Origin: Arthrobacter sp. Soil762
GTDB lineage: Bacteria; Actinomycetota; Actinomycetes; Actinomycetales; Micrococcaceae
NCBI RefSeq assembly: GCF_001428335.1
Contig: NZ_LMSG01000020.1
Coordinates: 140,078 to 204,077 of the forward strand
Reading direction: 5' to 3'
Length of the DNA: 64,000 nt
Shown here: positions 23,982 through 32,966 of the stretch, one piece after another
Numbering within the stretch: position 1 is the stretch's first letter
Layout: every line of letters starts with the position of its first letter
Notes under the pieces: generated by a model
The model's database searches: none
What the model saw: only the letters and a program-made list of their open reading frames with translations
Told to the model about the DNA's origin: nothing
Translations under genes and position numbers: made by a program

Positions 23982-25463
23982 TCAGAAGCCGAGTTGCGCA
24001 GCCACCTGGAGCAGGAGCAGTTCCGATCCCGCCGGGCCTACAAGCTGGATTCCCATCGGGAGGCCATGCGCCGGTTGCCCGCCAGTCCAGTAGACGGGAA
24101 TCGTGATGGCCGGCAAGCCGCAGACGTTCACCATGGAGGACCACGGCGCGAATTCGCACTGCCTGCGGTAGTCGCCGTCGGCGTCCCCGGGCCATTCCGC
24201 GGCCGGCCACGGTTCGTCGCCGTGCGCGGCGCCGGTAAACCAGCCCACTGGGCGGGGCGTCTGCGCCAGGGCCGGCGTCAACATCAGGTCCCAGCTGCCG
24301 TACTGCGTGATGGTGTCGCGTTCGAATTGCCGGAGGAACGCCAGGGATTCGTTGAGCTTTGCTACGCTGCGCTGCTGGGCCCGGCGCCTGAAGGTGCGGG
24401 TCAGCGGGGCCAAAAGCGCTTCGCGGTGCGGACTGATCCGGGCGGTTCCGACGGCGGCGGTCCACGCTGTGGTGAACGCGTCCGGGTAGCGGTTGTCGTA
24501 GCGGATGGCGGCTTCGCTGACGGCGTGCCCGGCGTGCTCCAACATTTCGGTGCCCGCCTGCAACGCAGCCATGGCTTCGGGTTCCGGCGTGAACGGAAAG
24601 GTCCTGGACCAGGGGCTGTCCAGGGTCAGGCCGATGCGCATCGGGCGCGGTTCGTGTGCCACAGCGTCGAGATAACTGCTGTCACGGGACGGTGCCAGTG
24701 CATCCATCAGCAGTGCCGCGTCGGCTGCGCTGCGGGCAAGGGGCCCCGCTACGACCAGGCGGGCGGGGTCGCCTGAACTTTCGCCGGACGGCACCACGCC
24801 GCGGCCGGGTTTGAGTCCCACGAGGCCGCAGGCGGCGGCCGGGATGCGGACGGAACCGCCGCCGTCGGTCCCTGGCGCGAACGGAAGCAGGCCAGCGGCC
24901 ACCGCGGCAGCGCTGCCCCCGGAGGAGCCGCCCGAACTCCGGCTCGGGGCATGGGGATTGCGCGACGGCGGTGCGATGCGGTTTTCGCTGTACGCCGTCA
25001 GTCCAAACTCCGGAACCTGCGTCTTGCCCAGTGAGACCACGCCAGCGGCCTTGAGGACTGCGGCGAGGGCGCCATCGGCGGGCGCCGGTTTGTGGTCAAG
25101 TGCAGCGCTTCCGTGGGTGGTCACCACGCCGGCGACGTCGGTCAGGTCCTTGAATGCCACCGGCATGCCGTGCAGAAGCGGCAGGCCGTTCGCGCTGCCT
25201 CCGGAGTCCCGCACGGAGTCGTTTCCGGAGTCTTTTCGGAGCTGGACGTACCGGGCATCGGCCGCGGCTGCATCGGCCATCGCCTGATCTGCCGTCACCG
25301 TGACAAAGGCGCCCAGCAACGGGTTCTGCGCCGCGATCCGGGCCAGGAAATGGGCTGTGGCCTCCCGCGCTGAGAGCTCTCCGGTGAGGAGCGCATCCCG
25401 CAGCTGGACGGCGGTCAGTTCGTGGATGTCAGCGGTGGAACGGGTTGTCTGCGCAGCGGGCAA
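23982..25463 (-). CDS. Amidase (amidase signature family)
   Basis: A 493-residue amidase-signature enzyme. The catalytic Lys is in PVAFKDLTDVAG, and the cis-Ser and nucleophile Ser are in SGGSSGGSAAAVAAGLLPFA, followed by TDGGGSVRIPAA. The C-terminal MVNVCGLPAITIPV block is also typical. It hydrolyses amide bonds of unknown substrates. Similarity to the GatA fold is general, and no gatB or gatC is adjacent, so it is not the tRNA amidotransferase subunit. There is no signal peptide. The start is TTG, supported by GAGGAGG four bases upstream. It stands alone, divergent from the rhodanese gene. Confidence 0.88.
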   Translation of the reverse strand: MPAAQTTRSTADIHELTAVQLRDALLTGELSAREATAHFLARIAAQNPLLGAFVTVTADQAMADAAAADARYVQLRKDSGNDSVRDSGGSANGLPLLHGMPVAFKDLTDVAGVVTTHGSAALDHKPAPADGALAAVLKAAGVVSLGKTQVPEFGLTAYSENRIAPPSRNPHAPSRSSGGSSGGSAAAVAAGLLPFAPGTDGGGSVRIPAAACGLVGLKPGRGVVPSGESSGDPARLVVAGPLARSAADAALLMDALAPSRDSSYLDAVAHEPRPMRIGLTLDSPWSRTFPFTPEPEAMAALQAGTEMLEHAGHAVSEAAIRYDNRYPDAFTTAWTAAVGTARISPHREALLAPLTRTFRRRAQQRSVAKLNESLAFLRQFERDTITQYGSWDLMLTPALAQTPRPVGWFTGAAHGDEPWPAAEWPGDADGDYRRQCEFAPWSSMVNVCGLPAITIPVYWTGGQPAHGLPMGIQLVGPAGSELLLLQVAAQLGF

Positions 25464-25578
25464 AGTTCCTCCTCAGGATCATTTTAGAAGCGTAACCTGC
25501 ACCAGCTTTCGGCAGGCAGGGTGAGGCAGCTGGCGCTAGGCTGGAAGAAGACCCGTGATTCTCCGAAAGAGGACTCCC

Positions 25579-25905
25579 ATGAGCGATTTTGATACCGTGC
25601 CCGTCAACGACGTCCCAGCCGACGCCGTGATTCTGGATGTCCGCGAAGACTACGAATGGGTAGCAGGACACGCTGAGGACGCTGTGCACATTCCCCTCGA
25701 CCAGCTTCCGGCGCGGCTTGACGAACTGGACCCGGACCAGGACGTCTATGTCATCTGCCGCACTGGCGGACGGTCCTTCCGCGCCGCGCAATGGCTCACC
25801 GGACAGGGCTATACAGCCATCAATGTGGCCGGCGGAATGGACCAGTGGCTCGAGTCCGGCAAGCCACTCGTGTCCGACAACGGCCTCAAGCCGCTCATCC
25901 TGTAG
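25579..25905 (+). CDS. Single-domain rhodanese
   Basis: A 108-residue rhodanese with LDVREDYEWVAGHAEDAVHIP and the active-site loop ICRTGGRS, whose Cys (about residue 65) would carry the sulfane sulfur. It is cytosolic. AAAGAGGA seven bases upstream supports the ATG. The downstream pheA gene starts 40 bases after the stop on the same strand, so the two may be cotranscribed although their functions are not obviously linked. It is a third rhodanese-fold protein in the window, after the two ArsR fusions, but lacks a DNA-binding domain. Confidence 0.85.
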   Translation: MSDFDTVPVNDVPADAVILDVREDYEWVAGHAEDAVHIPLDQLPARLDELDPDQDVYVICRTGGRSFRAAQWLTGQGYTAINVAGGMDQWLESGKPLVSDNGLKPLIL

Positions 25906-25944
25906 TTCAGTCCGAACTTGCGTCCCGTCACCACAGAGGAATCC

Positions 25945-26883
25945 ATGCCCGCGACACCTGTTACGTACACCTTCCTCGGGCCTGAGGGCACGTTCACCGA
26001 GGCGGCACTCATGCAGGTTCCGGATGCCGCAGGGGCCACCCGCATCCCGGCCTCCAACGTCAACGCTGCGCTGGACATGGTCCGCGATGGCTCTGCGGAC
26101 GCAGCGATGGTCCCCATTGAGAACTCGGTGGAAGGTGGGGTCACGGCCACGCTGGACGCCATTGCCGGCGGGCAGGAACTCCGAATTATCCGCGAAGTCC
26201 TGGTCCCCATAAGCTTTGTCCTGGTGGCCCGACCCGGTGTGCGCATTGACGATATCCGCCGCATTTCCACTCACGGCCATGCCTGGGCACAGTGCCGTCT
26301 CTGGGTGGATGCGAATATTCCGGGTGCAGAATATGTTGCCGGCTCCTCCACGGCGGCGGCAGCCATGGGCCTCCTGGACGGCGACGCCCACTACGACGCC
26401 GCGATCTGTGCGCCCATTGTGGCCAAGGAGCAGCCAGGGCTGACAGTCCTGGCGGAGAACATCGGCGACAACCCGGGTGCAGTGACGCGGTTCATCCTGG
26501 TGAGCAGGCCGGGCGCACTGCCCGAACGGACCGGCGCGGATAAAACCACGGTGGTAGTCCCGCTTCCGGAAGACCGCCCGGGTGCGCTGATGGAAATCCT
26601 GGACCAGTTCGCCACGAGGGGCGTGAACCTCAGCCGGATCGAATCCCGGCCTACGGGTCAGTACCTGGGGCACTATTTCTTCAGCATCGACGCTGACGGG
26701 CACATCGCGGACGCCCGTGTGGCTGATGCGCTGGCTGGGCTTCACCGCATCAGCCCGGCTACCCGCTTCCTGGGCTCGTATGGACGGGCTGACGCCCAAA
26801 GCTCCAGCGTCGCGCAACACACCTCTGACGAGGCATTCCGGGCGGCTCATGAATGGGTGGAGCAGATTCTGCAGGGGGAATGA
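25945..26883 (+). CDS. pheA: Prephenate dehydratase
   Basis: A 312-residue monofunctional enzyme converting prephenate to phenylpyruvate in phenylalanine synthesis. TFLGPEGTFTEAAL starts the periplasmic-binding-like catalytic domain. VPIENSVEGGV and NPGAVTRFILVS (with the catalytic Thr-Arg-Phe) follow. The regulatory ACT domain (about residues 205-285) carries the Phe-binding motif ESRPTGQYLGHYFF. The last 25 residues after FLGSYGRAD are an extension. AGAGGAATCC precedes the ATG; an upstream TTG is less likely. Confidence 0.95.
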   Translation: MPATPVTYTFLGPEGTFTEAALMQVPDAAGATRIPASNVNAALDMVRDGSADAAMVPIENSVEGGVTATLDAIAGGQELRIIREVLVPISFVLVARPGVRIDDIRRISTHGHAWAQCRLWVDANIPGAEYVAGSSTAAAAMGLLDGDAHYDAAICAPIVAKEQPGLTVLAENIGDNPGAVTRFILVSRPGALPERTGADKTTVVVPLPEDRPGALMEILDQFATRGVNLSRIESRPTGQYLGHYFFSIDADGHIADARVADALAGLHRISPATRFLGSYGRADAQSSSVAQHTSDEAFRAAHEWVEQILQGE

Positions 26884-27005
26884 ACGCAGCTTGACGCCGC
26901 CCGAGGCTTCGCCCACAGCGTAGGCCAAGGTACTTCCGCGGGATAGTTACTGTGCGTATGCTTGCTTGATCCACTTGGGGATGGCCCTAATGAAGGGAAC
27001 AGGTC

Positions 27006-27215
27006 ATGAGTACCAGCAGCACAGACAACGACGGCCAGGGCATGATCGTTAATCCGAAGCCCACAGCCGACAACCAGGACTGGGACGGGGATGACGCTGA
27101 CCGCGCCGACCGCCTGCGCTTCGAAGAGGAGCAGGCCATGATCCGTGAGCAGTCCGAGGCACGTGCCGCGAAAGCTGCTGCAGAGGCTGGAGCTGCCAAG
27201 AAGGCAACCGCCTGA
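27006..27215 (+). CDS. Small hydrophilic hypothetical protein
   Basis: A 69-residue protein, MSTSSTDNDGQGM onward, with a charged middle (DWDGDDADRADRLRFEEEQ) and an Ala/Lys/Glu-rich helical C-terminus likely to form a coiled coil. GAAGGGAACAGGTC precedes the ATG. Codon use agrees with neighbouring genes. No domain is recognised. It converges on the lipid kinase gene with only 12 bases between stops. Confidence 0.6.
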   Translation: MSTSSTDNDGQGMIVNPKPTADNQDWDGDDADRADRLRFEEEQAMIREQSEARAAKAAAEAGAAKKATA

Positions 27216-27227
27216 GGCGGGACCGGC

Positions 27228-28286
27228 TCAGGCCGGTTGGCCCTTGACCCTTATCAGGAGCGAGCGCGGTTCCACGCGGACCGTGAGTTTGGTGGCCAGC
27301 CCGGACGTGTCGCCGTCGATTTGTGTGGGCATAGGCTCCGGGCACTTGATGACGATTCGGCCGGCACGGTACATCGTCATGATGGGCAGGTTGCCCTTGT
27401 GTTTGAAGAGGATTTTCGCGTACATGGCCAGCCAGCCGATGGCGCTGCGGGGGCTCATGACCACCACGTCCAGCATGCCGTCATCGATCATGGCTTCCGG
27501 GATGAAATCGATCCCGCCCGGGACCAGCCCGCAGTTGGCAAAGAGGACGCTGCGGATGTTCCGGACCTGCTCGGGCTTGTCATCCAGCGCGACTGATACC
27601 TTCCGCCGCCGCCCCGGCAGGTGACGCATTCCGGCCTCGGTATAAGCGAGCCAGCCCACGGCTTTCTTGAGGCCAGCATTGGTATCCGCGAGAATCTCGG
27701 CGTCCATGCCGATCCCGGCAATGACCAGGAACGTGTGTTCGGAGGAGTGTCCCGTGCGGGAATTTTCGATCCCCATCCGCGCTGTGTCGATGTAGCGCTG
27801 CTGCCCGAACAGTGCGGTGTGGATGCTTGCGTGGAGGTCGTTGACGTCCAGGTGCACGTTGCGTGCCAGCAGGTTTCCGGTGCCCAGCGGGATGATTCCC
27901 ATAGCCACATCCGTGTGTGCGAGCAACTCGGCCACCGCCCGGACGGTGCCGTCGCCGCCGCCCACCAGAACGACGTCGGCCTTGTAGTCCAGCGCCGCCC
28001 GCGCCTGCGAGTATCCAGGGTCCTCGGCGGTCGTTTCGAGGAAAAGCGGCTCGTCCCAGCCAGCCGTCACGCAGGTGCGCTGGATGGCTTCCTTCGCGTA
28101 CAGGGCATGTGCCTTCACGGGATTAAGGATGACCGCGACACGTTGCTGGGTAAGGCCGGTTTCGTGTGCCTCTTCGTGGACCGCGCTGCGGACGTGCAGG
28201 GCTTTGAGCCTGCGGACGCCCCACCAGCTGGAGACGGCGAAAGCCAGCGCCGCCGCGCTCAGGACGTAAAGAAGCCAGTCGTTCAT
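27228..28286 (-). CDS. Diacylglycerol kinase-family lipid kinase
   Basis: The 352-residue protein has an N-terminal membrane helix (about 3-24), a basic linker, and a DAGK catalytic domain beginning VAVILNPVKAHA. VLVGGGDGTVRAVAELL (about 128-144) is the nucleotide-binding GGDGT motif, and IPLGTGNLLARN follows. The C-terminal beta-rich half, through IDGDTSGLATKLTVRV, completes the fold at normal length. It probably phosphorylates diacylglycerol or a related lipid at the membrane. Family members also include sphingosine-kinase-like and YegS-like enzymes, so the substrate is not certain. Confidence 0.87.
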   Translation of the reverse strand: MNDWLLYVLSAAALAFAVSSWWGVRRLKALHVRSAVHEEAHETGLTQQRVAVILNPVKAHALYAKEAIQRTCVTAGWDEPLFLETTAEDPGYSQARAALDYKADVVLVGGGDGTVRAVAELLAHTDVAMGIIPLGTGNLLARNVHLDVNDLHASIHTALFGQQRYIDTARMGIENSRTGHSSEHTFLVIAGIGMDAEILADTNAGLKKAVGWLAYTEAGMRHLPGRRRKVSVALDDKPEQVRNIRSVLFANCGLVPGGIDFIPEAMIDDGMLDVVVMSPRSAIGWLAMYAKILFKHKGNLPIMTMYRAGRIVIKCPEPMPTQIDGDTSGLATKLTVRVEPRSLLIRVKGQPA

Positions 28287-28364
28287 GGTGCTTCAACAGT
28301 AGCCCGGCCGCGGCGCCGCGATTCCCCCCGCCCGGCCGGGCAGTATTGGTCCCGCCGGATTCGA

Positions 28365-28370
28365 TACTCT
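28365..28370 (+). promoter_or_regulatory. -10 hexamer TACTCT, leaderless promoter of serS
   Basis: TACTCT ends six bases before the GTG at 28377, and no ribosome binding site lies between them. Confidence 0.5.
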
Positions 28371-28376
28371 TGTCTG

Positions 28377-29657
28377 GTGATCGACGTAAAAGACCTCAGC
28401 GAAAACCCGGACAAGTTCCGTGCCAGCCAGCGCGCCCGCGGCGCAGACGAATCAGTGGTGGACGCGATCATGGCCGCAGACTCCGCCAGGCGTGCCGCCC
28501 TGATCCGGTTTGAAAACCTCCGCGCCGAGCAGAACGTCTTCGGCAAGAAGGTGGCGCAGGCCAAGGGCGATGAGAAGAAAGCCCTGCTCGCCGAGGTCAA
28601 GGAACTGGCCAACACTGTGAAGGCCGCATCGGCCGAAGCAGACGCTGCCCAGGCCAAGCAGGACGAACTGCTGCGCAGTATCCCGAACCTTATTGAGGCT
28701 GGCGTCCCCGAGGGCGGCGAGGACGACTACGTGGTGGTCAAAACCGTTGGAACGCCCCGCGAGTTCCCCGATTTCGAGCCGAAGGACCACCTGGAAATCG
28801 GTGAGCTGATCGGCGCCATCGACATGGAGCGCGGCGCGAAAGTTTCGGGCTCACGCTTCTACTTCCTGCGCGGCGTGGGTGCACGCCTGGAGATGGCCCT
28901 GCTGCAGATGGCCATGGACCAGGCCATCGAGGCCGGCTTCGTTCCCATGATCACCCCAACCTTGGTGCGCCCCGAAACCATGCAGGGCACAGGCTTTGAT
29001 GTAAAGCACGACGCCGAGATCTACCGTCTCGCCGAGGACGACCTTTACCTGGTGGGCACCTCCGAGGTTGCCTTGGCCGGCTACCACGCGGACGAGATCC
29101 TGGACCTGACGGCCGGCCCCATCCGGTTCGCAGGGCAGAGCTCGTGCTACCGCCGTGAGGCCGGCTCGCACGGCAAGGACACGCGCGGCATCATCCGTGT
29201 CCACCAGTTCAACAAGGTGGAGATGTTCGTTTACACCACGGTGGAGAAGGCCGCAGCCGAACACGAACGGCTCTTGGCCTGGGAAGAGGAGATGCTGGCC
29301 AAGTGCGAGCTCCCGTACCGCGTCATTGACACCGCCGCCGGCGACCTCGGCATGTCCGCGGCCCGCAAGTTCGACTGCGAAGCCTGGGTTCCGACGCAGG
29401 GCGCCTACCGTGAGCTGACCTCCACCTCGAACTGCACTACGTTCCAGGCGCGCCGCCTGAACATCCGCGAGCGTGTGGTCAACGACGAAGGCGTTGCCAA
29501 GGGCACCCGTGCCGTAGCCACCCTCAACGGCACGCTGGCCACCACCCGCTGGATCGTGGCCATCCTGGAGCACCACCAGAACGCCGACGGCTCGGTCAAC
29601 GTCCCGGCCGCACTGCAGAAGTACCTCGGCGGCATGGAAGTCTTTCCCGTCCTCTAG
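28377..29657 (+). CDS. serS: Serine--tRNA ligase
   Basis: A 426-residue class II synthetase. The N-terminal helical hairpin (about residues 1-105, with DVKDLSENPDKFR) binds the long variable arm of tRNA-Ser. Motif 2 is seen at SSCYRREAGSHGKDTRGI, with HQFNKVE following. The ATP/serine-binding motif 3 is at TRAVATLNGTLATTRW. The reading frame stays open far upstream, but the GTG at 28377 matches the conserved VIDVKDL start and sits next to a promoter hexamer. It is divergent from the lipid kinase gene. Confidence 0.96.
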   Translation: MIDVKDLSENPDKFRASQRARGADESVVDAIMAADSARRAALIRFENLRAEQNVFGKKVAQAKGDEKKALLAEVKELANTVKAASAEADAAQAKQDELLRSIPNLIEAGVPEGGEDDYVVVKTVGTPREFPDFEPKDHLEIGELIGAIDMERGAKVSGSRFYFLRGVGARLEMALLQMAMDQAIEAGFVPMITPTLVRPETMQGTGFDVKHDAEIYRLAEDDLYLVGTSEVALAGYHADEILDLTAGPIRFAGQSSCYRREAGSHGKDTRGIIRVHQFNKVEMFVYTTVEKAAAEHERLLAWEEEMLAKCELPYRVIDTAAGDLGMSAARKFDCEAWVPTQGAYRELTSTSNCTTFQARRLNIRERVVNDEGVAKGTRAVATLNGTLATTRWIVAILEHHQNADGSVNVPAALQKYLGGMEVFPVL

Positions 29658-30065
29658 CTTTCGGCGAGCTCTGGACACAGGAATTCCTGGGCTTGTTCGC
29701 GGATCTGAACCTTGAAGGTCCGGTCCGCGCCTGGATATGGGTTTGTTCGCTGGAGCTGGGCCGATGTGGATAACCCTGGCCGGCTGGGGCGCAAACTCCT
29801 GGCCGCGGGCCTGCGTCCACGGCACCGGACCTACTTCGCGCATCTGTGCGTTCCAGGCTCGGATTTGCGTACAAGCCTGGGAATCCCGTGTCATGCGGCG
29901 GGGATTGACCAGCCGCCGGGGAATCTACGGCTGGCCGGGAGGCGGACAGCGTCCCGAAGGTTAACACTCACACCGGGGATAACCCTGTGAGTATTAACCG
30001 GGTGTTCATGCGGGCTGTGGCCTGCGTCCTAGCCGGTTTCAGGGGGTCTCTGGTCTACTGGATGT
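29658..30065. other. Intergenic region with one candidate operator palindrome
   Basis: This 408-base gap between serS and the HAD gene holds no convincing gene. A near-perfect inverted repeat occupies 29959-29999: arms GGTTAACACTCACA and TGTGAGTATTAACC, one mismatch, 13-base centre. It lies 67 bases before the HAD start and could be an operator. A single perfect TGTGGATAA (29765-29773) matches a DnaA box but is expected by chance. Confidence 0.5.
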
Positions 30066-30926
30066 ATGACTACATTGACTGAAACCACAGTCGCTGGCAT
30101 CGATGACCAGCGGATCGCAAGCGAAAACAGCACCACCAAGTTCATGGTTGCCCTGGACGTGGACGGAACCCTGGTGGACCACGACGGCCACATGTCCGTG
30201 CCTGTCCGTGAGGCCGCCCAGGCCGTTGTCGCCGCAGGGCACGATGTCCTCATCGCCACCGGCCGCTCCCTGAACGCCACGCTGCCCATCATCGAGCAGA
30301 TCGGCATCGACCGCGGCTACGCCGTCTGCTGCAACGGCGGCGTGACCCTCCGGCTGGATCCGGACCTGACTGACGGCTACGAAATCATCCACAAGGCCAC
30401 CTTCGATCCGGCCCCGGCGCTCCGGGCATTGCGGCAGAAGCTGCCCACTGCGAAGTATGCGCTGGAGGACGAGGACGGCAATTTCCTGTCCACGGAACGA
30501 TTCCAGGACGCGAGCTTCGGCGTCGAGGCCATCGGCGTCGACTTCCAGACTCTGCTCGAAGCCACCGCCGTCCGCCTTGTGGTGTTCAGCACCGAAAACA
30601 CCCCGGAAGAATTCACCGCAACCATCCAGGAGATCGGACTGGCCGGCGTCACTTATTCGGTCGGCTGGACGGCGTGGCTGGACATCGCCGCCGCCGGTGT
30701 GACGAAGGCCAGCGCGCTGGAACGGCTCCGCGGCCAGTTGGGGGCTGAACCCCACCGGACCGTGGCCATTGGCGACGGCCGGAACGACATCGAAATGCTG
30801 GGCTGGGCCGGGCGCGGGGTCGCCATGGGCCAGGCCCCGGAGGAAGTTATCGCCGCCGCGGATGAGGTCACGCATTCAGTGTTCGACGACGGCGCCGCGC
30901 ACGTGCTGCGCAGCCTCCTGTCGTAG
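30066..30926 (+). CDS. HAD-superfamily phosphatase, Cof type
   Basis: A 286-residue protein. About 28 hydrophilic residues precede the nucleophile motif VALDVDGTLVDHDG. LIATGRSL is motif II, a Lys lies near VTKASALERL (motif III), and GDGRNDIEMLGWAG is motif IV. The C2B cap is in between. It is expected to dephosphorylate a small sugar phosphate or cofactor. It resembles the HAD protein at 5141 in layout (both contain a GDxxNDxEMLxWAG motif), so the two are paralogues, though distant. It is convergent with the ThuA-like gene across a palindrome. Confidence 0.87.
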   Translation: MTTLTETTVAGIDDQRIASENSTTKFMVALDVDGTLVDHDGHMSVPVREAAQAVVAAGHDVLIATGRSLNATLPIIEQIGIDRGYAVCCNGGVTLRLDPDLTDGYEIIHKATFDPAPALRALRQKLPTAKYALEDEDGNFLSTERFQDASFGVEAIGVDFQTLLEATAVRLVVFSTENTPEEFTATIQEIGLAGVTYSVGWTAWLDIAAAGVTKASALERLRGQLGAEPHRTVAIGDGRNDIEMLGWAGRGVAMGQAPEEVIAAADEVTHSVFDDGAAHVLRSLLS

Positions 30927-30955
30927 GGCTGCCTCCGCCGCCGGAGCCTCGTTTG

Positions 30956-31018
30956 GAGTTTTTGTCCAAATAATGCTGCCTAAACGCCCCAAAAGCCCCA
31001 TTATCTGGACAAAGACTC
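30956..31018. terminator. Long inverted repeat between convergent genes
   Basis: Arms at 30956-30975 (starting GAGTTTTTGTCC) and 30999-31018 match at 18 of 20 positions around a 23-base centre. It begins 30 bases after the HAD stop and ends 19 bases before the stop of the ThuA-like gene, which suits a bidirectional terminator. Confidence 0.6.
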
Positions 31019-31036
31019 GTGGGCGCTTGCCAAACG

Positions 31037-31786
31037 CTAGGCCCCCTCGAACCAGCCCCGGGAAGGGCTGCTCACGGCCGGTACGGATCGGTGCAGCTCA
31101 GGCTGGGCCGCCCAGCGCACGCCGTTTGCGAGAACCCGCTGGATCTGCGGGTGGTGGTAAACCGGGTATTCCTGGTCGCCGGGGCTGAAGTAGAAGATCC
31201 GGCCCTTGCCGCGGGTGAACGTGACACCGGACCGGAACACCTCGCCGCCGGCGAAGGAGCTGATGAAGATCAGGTCGTCGGGGTCCGGGATGTCGAACAG
31301 CTCGCCGTACATCTCCTGCTCGGGGATGACGATGGGGCTGTCCACGCCCTCGGCGATGGGATGCGACGGCTTGACGGTCCACACGAGCTCGCGTTCGCCG
31401 TCGTTCCGCCACGCCAGCGAGCAGCTGGTGCCCAGCAGCCGGGTGAACACTTTGGCGAAGTGCCCCGAGTGGAGCACGATGAGCCCCATGCCGCCCAGGA
31501 CGTGCCGGTGGACGCGTTCGACGACGGCCTCGCTCACCTCGGCGTGGGCCATGTGACCCCACCACAGCAGCACGTCGGTCTCGGCGAGGACCTCCTCGTC
31601 GAGGCCGTGCTCGTCGTCGGTGGCCAGGACCGCCGTCGTGATCTCGGCGTCCGGGTAGTAGGAACGCAGGCCGGCCGCAATGGTGCCGTGGATGCCGTCA
31701 GGGTAGATCTCCCCGATGTGGGACGGCTCGTTGAGGGCCTCGTGGACGCCCTCGTTCCAGACCCGGATTCTCAGCTTGTCGTTCAT
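31037..31786 (-). CDS. ThuA-like domain protein (trehalose-utilisation type)
   Basis: A 249-residue protein with the ThuA glutamine-amidotransferase-like fold. LRIRVWNEGVHE starts the domain; DVLLWWGHMAHAEV, GLIVLHSGHFAKVF and GKGRIFYFSPGDQEYPVYHHP follow. Family members act with Gfo/Idh oxidoreductases on 3-keto-disaccharides in the rhizobial thu system. The same pairing here suggests processing of an oxidised sugar. The ATG overlaps the stop of the oxidoreductase gene by one base (TAATG), so it is translationally coupled as the last gene of the operon. A longer reading frame upstream is not supported. Confidence 0.85.
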   Translation of the reverse strand: MNDKLRIRVWNEGVHEALNEPSHIGEIYPDGIHGTIAAGLRSYYPDAEITTAVLATDDEHGLDEEVLAETDVLLWWGHMAHAEVSEAVVERVHRHVLGGMGLIVLHSGHFAKVFTRLLGTSCSLAWRNDGERELVWTVKPSHPIAEGVDSPIVIPEQEMYGELFDIPDPDDLIFISSFAGGEVFRSGVTFTRGKGRIFYFSPGDQEYPVYHHPQIQRVLANGVRWAAQPELHRSVPAVSSPSRGWFEGA

Positions 31787-32919
31787 TAGAGACGAACCTC
31801 CCTTTGCTCCTGCGCCGACTGGTAGCAGGCGTCGATGATTTGGGCCCGGTAGAGCGCCTGTGATCCGTCGTGTCGGCCCCACCCGTCCGCACCGCCGCGC
31901 ACCGCCGCCACGAAGTCGTCCACCACGGCCTGATGCGCCCGGCCAGGGAGCGCAGCCGGCACGTAGTCGGCGTTTTCGCCGTCCTTTTCCGTGAAGACCC
32001 TCAGCTTACCCACAGGTGCCAGCGGGGTGCCCTGCACCTTGAGCTCGGCTCCGCCGTCTGTCCCGTAGACCATAAAGTCCAGGATGTCGTCCGTCTCCCG
32101 GTAGCTGGCCCAGCCGGCCTCTATCAGCAGCGTCCCGCCGCCTTCCAGCCGCAGGAACGCGGATGCGAAGTCCTCCACCCCGAACGCGTTGCTGGCGGCC
32201 ATGGCGGTGTAGCGGTCGTTGCCGCCCCGGCCGCGCGGGCCCAGCTCCGAATGCGTGGTGGCGGACACTGCCACGACCTTCGGTTCGCCGAGCAGGTGCA
32301 GCGCATAGTCGAGGGCATGGACGCCGATGTCGGCCAGCGGCCCGCCGCCTGCGAGTTCGGGATTGGTGAACCAGCTTCCCAGCATCGGGATGCCGGAGCG
32401 GCGCAGCCAGGATGCCTTGGCGTAGTACGGGCGCCCCACGCCGCCGTCGTCGATCACTTCCTTGAGCGCCTGGATGTCACCACGGCGGCGGTGGTTGAAG
32501 GCGACGTCCAGGACGCGCCCGGCCTTGCGGGCGGCGTCCACCATGGCCCGGCCTTCGATGGCGTTGCGTGCGATCGGTTTTTCGCTCAGCACGTGCAGGC
32601 CCCGCTCCAGGGCGGCGATGGCGATGGGTGCGTGCAGGAAGGTGGGCACTGCCACGCTGATCGCGTCCAGGCCACCGTGTTCCAGCATCTCTTCCCAGCC
32701 GGCGAAGGCGTTCGGAATGGAGTATTCGGCCTGCAGGGACTCGCGGAGCTCCTGTTCCATCCCCGCCAGCGACACGATGCGGACGCCTGCCAGGGAATCG
32801 TAGGCCTTGAGGTGCTGCTGTCCCGCCCAGCCAATGCCGACGACGCCCACCCTCAGTTCTTCGACTCGTGGTTGTTCCGGTGCAGAAGCCTGCTGGCCGG
32901 GAGACTGCTCGTTGCTCAC
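31786..32919 (-). CDS. Gfo/Idh/MocA-family oxidoreductase
   Basis: A 377-residue NAD(P)-dependent sugar dehydrogenase-like protein. The Rossmann motif GVVGIGWAGQQHLKAY lies at about residues 24-39. LSEKPIA holds the catalytic Lys of the family's EKP motif. FNHRRRGDIQALKEVI and DIGVHALDYALHLLGEP follow. GTG at 32919 is chosen for its AAGGAAAT site; the longer frame lacks one. A hydrophilic 20-residue N-terminus precedes the fold. It probably oxidises a sugar or reduces a keto-sugar imported by the adjacent ABC system. Confidence 0.88.
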   Translation of the reverse strand: MSNEQSPGQQASAPEQPRVEELRVGVVGIGWAGQQHLKAYDSLAGVRIVSLAGMEQELRESLQAEYSIPNAFAGWEEMLEHGGLDAISVAVPTFLHAPIAIAALERGLHVLSEKPIARNAIEGRAMVDAARKAGRVLDVAFNHRRRGDIQALKEVIDDGGVGRPYYAKASWLRRSGIPMLGSWFTNPELAGGGPLADIGVHALDYALHLLGEPKVVAVSATTHSELGPRGRGGNDRYTAMAASNAFGVEDFASAFLRLEGGGTLLIEAGWASYRETDDILDFMVYGTDGGAELKVQGTPLAPVGKLRVFTEKDGENADYVPAALPGRAHQAVVDDFVAAVRGGADGWGRHDGSQALYRAQIIDACYQSAQEQREVRL

Positions 32920-32966
32920 GGATATTTCCTTTTCTTGTCTTGTTTGGGAACTTGATTGGTGAGGTT

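Noticed and set aside
27621..28376. N-terminal extension of serS back to 27621
   Set aside because: The open frame runs through the lipid kinase gene on the opposite strand. The GTG at 28377 matches the conserved SerRS N-terminus and a promoter hexamer.
29765..29773. Perfect DnaA-box sequence TGTGGATAA
   Set aside because: Only one copy, with no cluster, AT-rich unwinding region or dnaA/dnaN nearby. One match to a 9-mer is expected by chance in a window this size.
28851..29894. Long open frame on the minus strand opposite serS
   Set aside because: It mirrors the codon structure of serS, has no recognised domain, and serS is certain. It is a high-GC shadow frame.
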